From the NCBI GenBank assembly GCA_900754525.1, contig CAAEDE010000030.1, positions 1-10,298 on the forward strand: DNA of 10,298 nt, read 5' to 3'. Positions 1 through 6,200 of the stretch are shown here, in pieces. The notes under the pieces are model-generated. The model ran no database searches, had not been told where the DNA came from, and was given only the letters and a program-made list of their open reading frames with translations. Each line of letters begins with the position of its first letter. Positions within the stretch are counted from its first letter, which is position 1. This stretch comes from an uncultured Collinsella sp. GTDB taxonomy: Bacteria > Actinomycetota > Coriobacteriia > Coriobacteriales > Coriobacteriaceae. The translations under genes and the position numbers were made by a program.

Positions 1-43
1 CCCTCGGGGCTTGCCCGTATCGTAGGCAATGCGCCGAATGCTC

Positions 44-65
44 GCCATCGAAATTTATCGATGGC
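44..65. promoter_or_regulatory. 22-bp inverted repeat in the adhesin leader
   Basis: Perfect 8-bp arms (GCCATCGA at 44-51 and TCGATGGC at 58-65) flank a 6-base AT-rich centre. The element lies 75 bases upstream of the chosen adhesin start. It is not followed by a T-run, so it does not look like a terminator; an operator for a dimeric regulator or an mRNA leader hairpin is possible. A poor promoter-like pair (TTTATC at 54-59 and TGTAAT at 77-82, 17-base spacing) overlaps it, which would fit repressor control, but the -35 match is weak. The role is inferred from position only. Confidence 0.4.
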
Positions 66-139
66 CTATTTCAGACTGTAATGGGTGTCTAAGCAGGGAA
101 CTTCCTGGTGAACACCGGCCGCGCGAGCGGTGGTCCATT

Positions 140-250
140 ATGTCTTATGGCCGCCGTCGTGGGCTGCGCCCGGTTTCGCCATATGCGATTGTTCTGGCGC
201 TCGCCGTCGCGCTGACGGCGAGTTTCTTCCTGCCGTCCCGTGCCGAGGCG
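140..250 (+). other. Signal peptide of the adhesin
   Basis: Residues 1-37 show a basic n-region (RRR at 5-7, R10), a hydrophobic core rich in Ala, Leu and Val (about 16-31), and a polar end SRAEA. The likely signal peptidase I cut follows A37, an A-x-A site, before VISDHT. This is the main reason for starting the protein at 140 rather than 29. No YSIRK-type motif is seen. Confidence 0.85.
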
Positions 251-3200
251 GTGATCTCCGACCACACGGTTCCGACGATCTCGCCCTCGGGGACGACGAT
301 TAACCTGTTTGATTACTGGGTGAATCCCGATGATCACCTGTCGGTTTCCGGCAACGGCGGCATCAACGCAAACCACCGGTTCCAGTTTAACGACGGCCAG
401 GGTGGTGAGTCGCTCAACCGTTGGACGGGCGGCGAGGACCCGCAGTCCGGCATCGTCAACAACACGCTTTTCGACGGCTACCCGCGGCTTTCCGATACCT
501 GGGGCGGCAAGTCCCTCCGCTATCTGTTCGATTCCTCTGCCCAGACCGGCAAGACGTCCCATTTTGGCGTGACGGGCCTCCTCCAGGCTCAGGGCGGCTA
601 CTACGTCTATGACAGCACCCACAACTACGCAGCGTACAACGCTAACAAGAATGCCTTCGACATCTATGACACCGGGGGCGTTGGCAATTCGTCCCACCAG
701 GGTCAGTTCTTCCCGTTCGACGCGGCAGACAAGGTGTTCAATGAGGAAAACGACCGGCTCGTCCAAAATGGCATCACGGCAGACAACACCGCGAGCTACA
801 ACGGTGGCAAGCCCGTCAACCATCACTTCGGTCTCTCAATGTCCACGCGATTCGTGCAGCCCGACGGCGGCAAGACGAACAAAGATGAGGACATGACCTA
901 CGAGTTCGCCGGCGATGATGATGTCTGGGTGTTCATCGACGATGTCCTCGTGGGTGATATCGGCGGTATTCACGACCGCGCGAGTCTGAACATAAACTTT
1001 AAAACGGGCGACATTAAGGTGAACGGCAAGAGCGACGGCACGCTGCTGAGCAAGTACCAGAAGGTGGGCAAGGACGGCGACACGAGGTGGTACGGCAGCA
1101 CCTTCGCCGACGGCACCAACCACACCCTCAAGTTCTTCTACCTGGAGCGCGGCGCCCTCTACTCCAACATGGAGCTCAAGTTCAACCTCGTGACGGTGCC
1201 CGAGTCCGACATCATAAAGTTCGACCAGGACGGCAAGTTCGTACAGGGTGCCGAGTTCAAGCTCTATAAGACCGATAAGGACTTCAAAACCGAGGGCGCG
1301 CTTCTCGGCTCCGGCACCACGGACGAGGCCGGCTGCCTAACGCTCACGAACGACGATGGCAGCGGCGTCATCAACTTCGACGATCTCTACAACAAGGATC
1401 ACAGCAATAAGTACTACCTCCTGAAGGAGACGAGCGTGCCCAAGGGATACCGCTCGAATCTCACGACGACGGATGGCAGCATGCACCTCGAGTACGAGCC
1501 CACGAGCGACAAGAGCGGCGCGGGCGGCGTCATCATCAACCGCGGCGGTATGGACGCGGACAGCTCCGTTTGGCAGAGCGGTGCGTTCGCCGGCTCGAAG
1601 GAGACCATCACCGCGCCGTCGACCGTGTACAAGGCGAATGATGAGCTGACGAAGTCCAACGAGACCGTTAGCCCGGGCTCCGGCATACTGTTCGCTGTGG
1701 TGCTCAAGCGCGACAAAAGCGCAGGCACAAGTATCAAAGATCCGAGCAATTGGTACGCCGTGTCGGGCGACCCATCGACGGGAGCGGGATACACCCTCGC
1801 CAAGGAGCCGGGCATGACCGGTGCTATCGAGGCGGCGAAGAAGGACCTGCACGCCTTCACGCTCAACACAAGCGGCCAGTACCAGGTAGAGATTCAAAAT
1901 CTGCCCGGTGACATCTCCAAGTACTACTACCTGCTGAGCGGTGATGCCCGCAAGGATGCCGAGTACACGGTGGCCATCTACCACACAACGGCGAGCTCGA
2001 TCGGCGAAGCGACGCCTAAGAACACAGTCCACGTGTACAGCGACGACATCGCAGGCGGCACGAACTTCAAGCGGCAGTTCGCCACGCGCCTGCTCGTCAC
2101 GAACATCCAGAATCGCCTGTTCGTGCAGAAGACCGATACCGAGGGTAAGCCCGTTGACGGGGCGAAGTTCGGCCTTTACAAGTCCACCCAGGTGACTACG
2201 GATGCGAACGGCAAGGCCGTGCTCGATGGCGACCAGGTCCCCTACGACACCCTGACGACGAGGTCGGTCGCCAACCCGGTTTCGCTCGAAGGTGCGGGCA
2301 TATTCCCGAATACGAGCGACGGTAAAAAGCCGCTCGAGAAGGACACCTACTACCTAAAGGAGGTCTCGGCGCCCGAGGGCTTCCTGCTTAACGACACGCT
2401 CACCAAGGTGATTGTGGACGATTACGGCGTCCATGCCGATGCGGGTACAGCTGATGACGGCGTTTCGACGTTCGTGGGCGTGGGCTCGCTCATGAAGAGT
2501 CTGGGCCAGTTTGGCGCAGAGGGCGACATTGATAACACGCTCACGTGGATCAAGGGTATGCGGCAGACCTCGAATGGCGTGACCGATACTGACGGTAATC
2601 TGTCGTGGAGAGATGTCAATCCCGCCGGTGCCGGCGACACGGTGCGCCTCAAGTACGGCGCCAATGGACGTGTCTACCAGTATGGGCCCACCGAGGGGGG
2701 CGAACCCTACCGCTTGGAGACCAAGACGGGCTGGATACGTATGGGTATCACCCAGGACGAGCAGCCCAAGGGAACCACGTCGAAAGGTGCCCGTGCCGAT
2801 CTGGATGACATGAACCTGAATGCCCTGTTCACGGGTGCCACCTGTGTGCGCGTAGCGAACAAGCGCGAGGCGAGCCTCGAGGTGACGAAGAAGGTCGTGG
2901 GGCCGGCGGGCCTGACGGGAAAACCGGACGCGGGGTTCACCTTCAAGTTCACCGTGCCCACGACGGCGGGGAAGACGTACAAGGCCGCGGTGTTTGAGAA
3001 CGCGGGGACCGCAAGCGAGAAGCAGGTCGGCAAAATGTTCGACCTCGAGAACGGCCGCGAGCAGACCATCACGGCCGGCCAGACGATCCGCGTGTACGGT
3101 CTCGCCGAGCACGACACCTACACGGTGCAGGAGGTGACCGATGCGGGCAAGATGCCCGCGGGCTATAAGCTGACCGGCCGCAAGCAGGGTGACAAGAATC

Positions 3201-6200
3201 TGACCGACGCAGGCGACAGTATCACCGGTAAGATCGAGGAGCAAAAACCCAACGGCACGTTGGCCAAAGCCAACAAGCTGGTGTTCACAAACACCTACAA
3301 AGCGGAAGCCAGCGACGAACTGACCCCGCGGGTAACGAAGAAGATCTCCGGCACCGAGAGCACGGACAAGAAGTTCTCGTTCACGCTGGCTGCCACGTCG
3401 GAGACGAAGGCTAAGATTGCCGCCGGCGATCTGAAGGCTGACGGCCTGAAGGGTGGCACATCCTCGGAGTCCAAGACCACGAGGGGGGAGATCACCAGCA
3501 AGGACGGTCAGCCCCTCAACTTCTCCGGCATGATATTCAACAAGGCAGGCGACTACACGTTTACGCTCACCGAGGCCCACGGGGACGATGACGATCCTAA
3601 TACGGCTGGTACGCAGAACGCCGGTTGGACAATGGACGATTCCACCTACACCGTCACGGTGAAGGTTGAGGACAAGAATGCCAAGCTGACTGTCACAGGC
3701 GTGACGGTGAAGAAGGATGGTGACGCTGAGGCCAAGCCCATCAAGGCTGAGGTCAAGGACGGCAAGGTGAACCTCGTCACCTTTACCAACAGCTATGCTG
3801 CGAAGGGTTCCGTGACCCTGGCGGCGAAGAAACGCTTTACGGGCGGTGCGCTCGCGGGGAACGACTTCTCGTTCGCTCTGTACAAGGGTGACAAGACGGA
3901 AGGCACGCCCATTGAGACCGGCACAAACGACAAAAACGGCAACATTACCTTCCAGCCCATCAACTACACCGAGGCCGGTGACTACGAGTACACCATCAAG
4001 GAAGTTACCGGTAACGACCAGACCATCGTCTACGACGGTCAGAAAGTGAAGGTCAAGGTCAGCGTTACCGATAACAAGAACGGCACGCTGGACGCAACCG
4101 CTACCTACGACGGCGATGAGGCTGTGCCGACCTTCACCAACGCGAAGCCGACGGCCGATGCAACCATCGAGGCAAAGAAGACCCTCACGGGCAAGGACCT
4201 GACGGAAGGCGCGTTCAACTTCGGCCTGTACCAAGGCGACGCGTCCACGGGTAATCCCGTCCAGCTCGCCCAGAACGACAAGGATGGCAAGATCAATTTT
4301 GCTCTCACCGGTCTGACCATCGGCGAGTACGACTACATACTCAAGGAGGAGAACGTCGGTGCCGATCCGACTATCACCTACGACACCAAGGCGGTGAAGG
4401 TTCACGTCTCGGTGAAGGCGGAGGGTGGCAAGGCGAAGGCGACCGTCACTTACGACGGCAAGAACGATGCCCCGACCTTCGAGAACACGTATCAGCCCGC
4501 CGAGACCTCGGTGGCGCTCGCGGCGAAGAAGACCTATGTGAAGTCCGACAGCACGCCGGCTGCGCTCAAGGGCGGCGAGTTCACCTTCAACCTGTACAAG
4601 GGCGATCTGACGGCTGAGCAGCTGAAGGGCAAGCAACCCATCCGGACCGCTGAGAACGGCGAGGACGGCACCGTTACCTTCCCGGCCATCAACTACACCA
4701 AGGCCGGCGAGTACAAGTACACCATCGTGGAGAAGAAGGGCGACCTGTCCCACGTGACCTTCGACGACGCGGTGCACCACGCCGCGGTGAAGGTCGTGGA
4801 CAAAGCTGGCAAGCTGGACGCCGCCGTTGCCTACGATGGTGACAAGGCCGATGCCCCCACCTTCACGAACATCTACACCGCAAAGGGATCCGTGGAGCTG
4901 ACGGCGACCAAGGTCGTTGCGGTCGCGCCGGGCTTCACGCACGACACCAAGCTGAAGGGCGGCGAGTACACGTTCGAGCTGAAGGACGCCGACGGCAAGG
5001 TGCTCGACACCGCGAAGAACGAGGCCGATGGCACGGTGAAGTTCACGCGCGACTTCGAGCTCGCCGACCTGGGCGGCGCCGCGAGCAAGGACTTCACCTA
5101 CACCATCGTGGAGCAGAAGGGCGCGGAGGCCGGCATGGTCTACGACAGCCATCCTCTCACCTACAAGGTGACGGTCGCGGACGATGGCGCCGGCACGCTG
5201 ACGGCCACGCCGCAGGTAACGAGTGGAGACAACTCGCAGACCTTCACGAACACGTACCACCCGAAGGGGACCTCGGCAACGCTCAAGGCGAAGAAGCACT
5301 TCACGGGCGGCGAGCTCGCGGGGAGTGACTTCACGTTCCAGCTGCTCGACAAGGACGGCAGCGTGGTCCAGACTGTCCAAAACGAGAAGGACGGCAAGGT
5401 CGCCTTTGCAGCCATCGACTACGCTACGCCGGGCGACCACGACTACACCATCAAGGAGGTGAAGGGCGCCGACTCGACCGTCGTCTACGACGCGAAGGGC
5501 GTGAAGGTCCACGTCAAGGTCACCGACGAAAAGGGCGAGCTGAAGGCGACCGTCACCTACGACGGTGAGAAGGCCGTGCCGACCTTCACCAACACGAAGC
5601 CGACGGCGGACGTCACCGTTGAGGCCACGAAAGTTCTCGCGGGCAAGGACCTGACGGCCGATGCGTTCACCTTCGGCTTGTACGACCAGGACGGCAATGA
5701 GGACGCTCGCGGCACCAACGATAAGAATGGCAAGGTCAAGCTGACCGTCAAGGGCCTGAACCTGGGCGAGTACGACTACACGCTCAAGGAGGAGAAGGCC
5801 AGCCAGTCCGTCGACGGCGTGGCCTACGACGCCAAGGAAGTCAAGGTCCACGTCAAGGTAGAGCAGAACCAGGACGACAACAACAAGACGAAGGTGACCG
5901 TCACCTATGACGGTACCGCTACGGCTCCCACCTTCAACAACACCTACACCGCAAAGGGATCCGTGGAGCTGACGGCGACCAAGACCATCAAGGTTGCGGA
6001 CGGCTTCGATCACACGACGAAGCCTGCGGACGGCGAGTTCACCTTCGACCTGAAGGACGCTGCCGGCAACGTGATCGCCACCGCGAAGAACGATGCAAAC
6101 GGCAAGGTCTGCTTCACGCGCGAGTTCCAGCTCTCCGACTTGGACGGCGCCGCGAGCAAGGACTTCACCTACACCATCGTGGAGCAGCCGGGCGCGGAGC

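Noticed and set aside
29..139. An N-terminal extension of the adhesin starting at the ATG at 29.
   Set aside because: It would put 37 non-hydrophobic residues ahead of the signal peptide, and no ribosome binding site precedes it. The ATG at 140 gives a normal signal peptide.
2695..3488. Six-base G tracts at 2695-2700 and 3483-3488, considered as phase-variation slippage sites in the adhesin.
   Set aside because: Tracts of six in GC-rich DNA are expected by chance and are short for contingency loci. The reading frame is intact.
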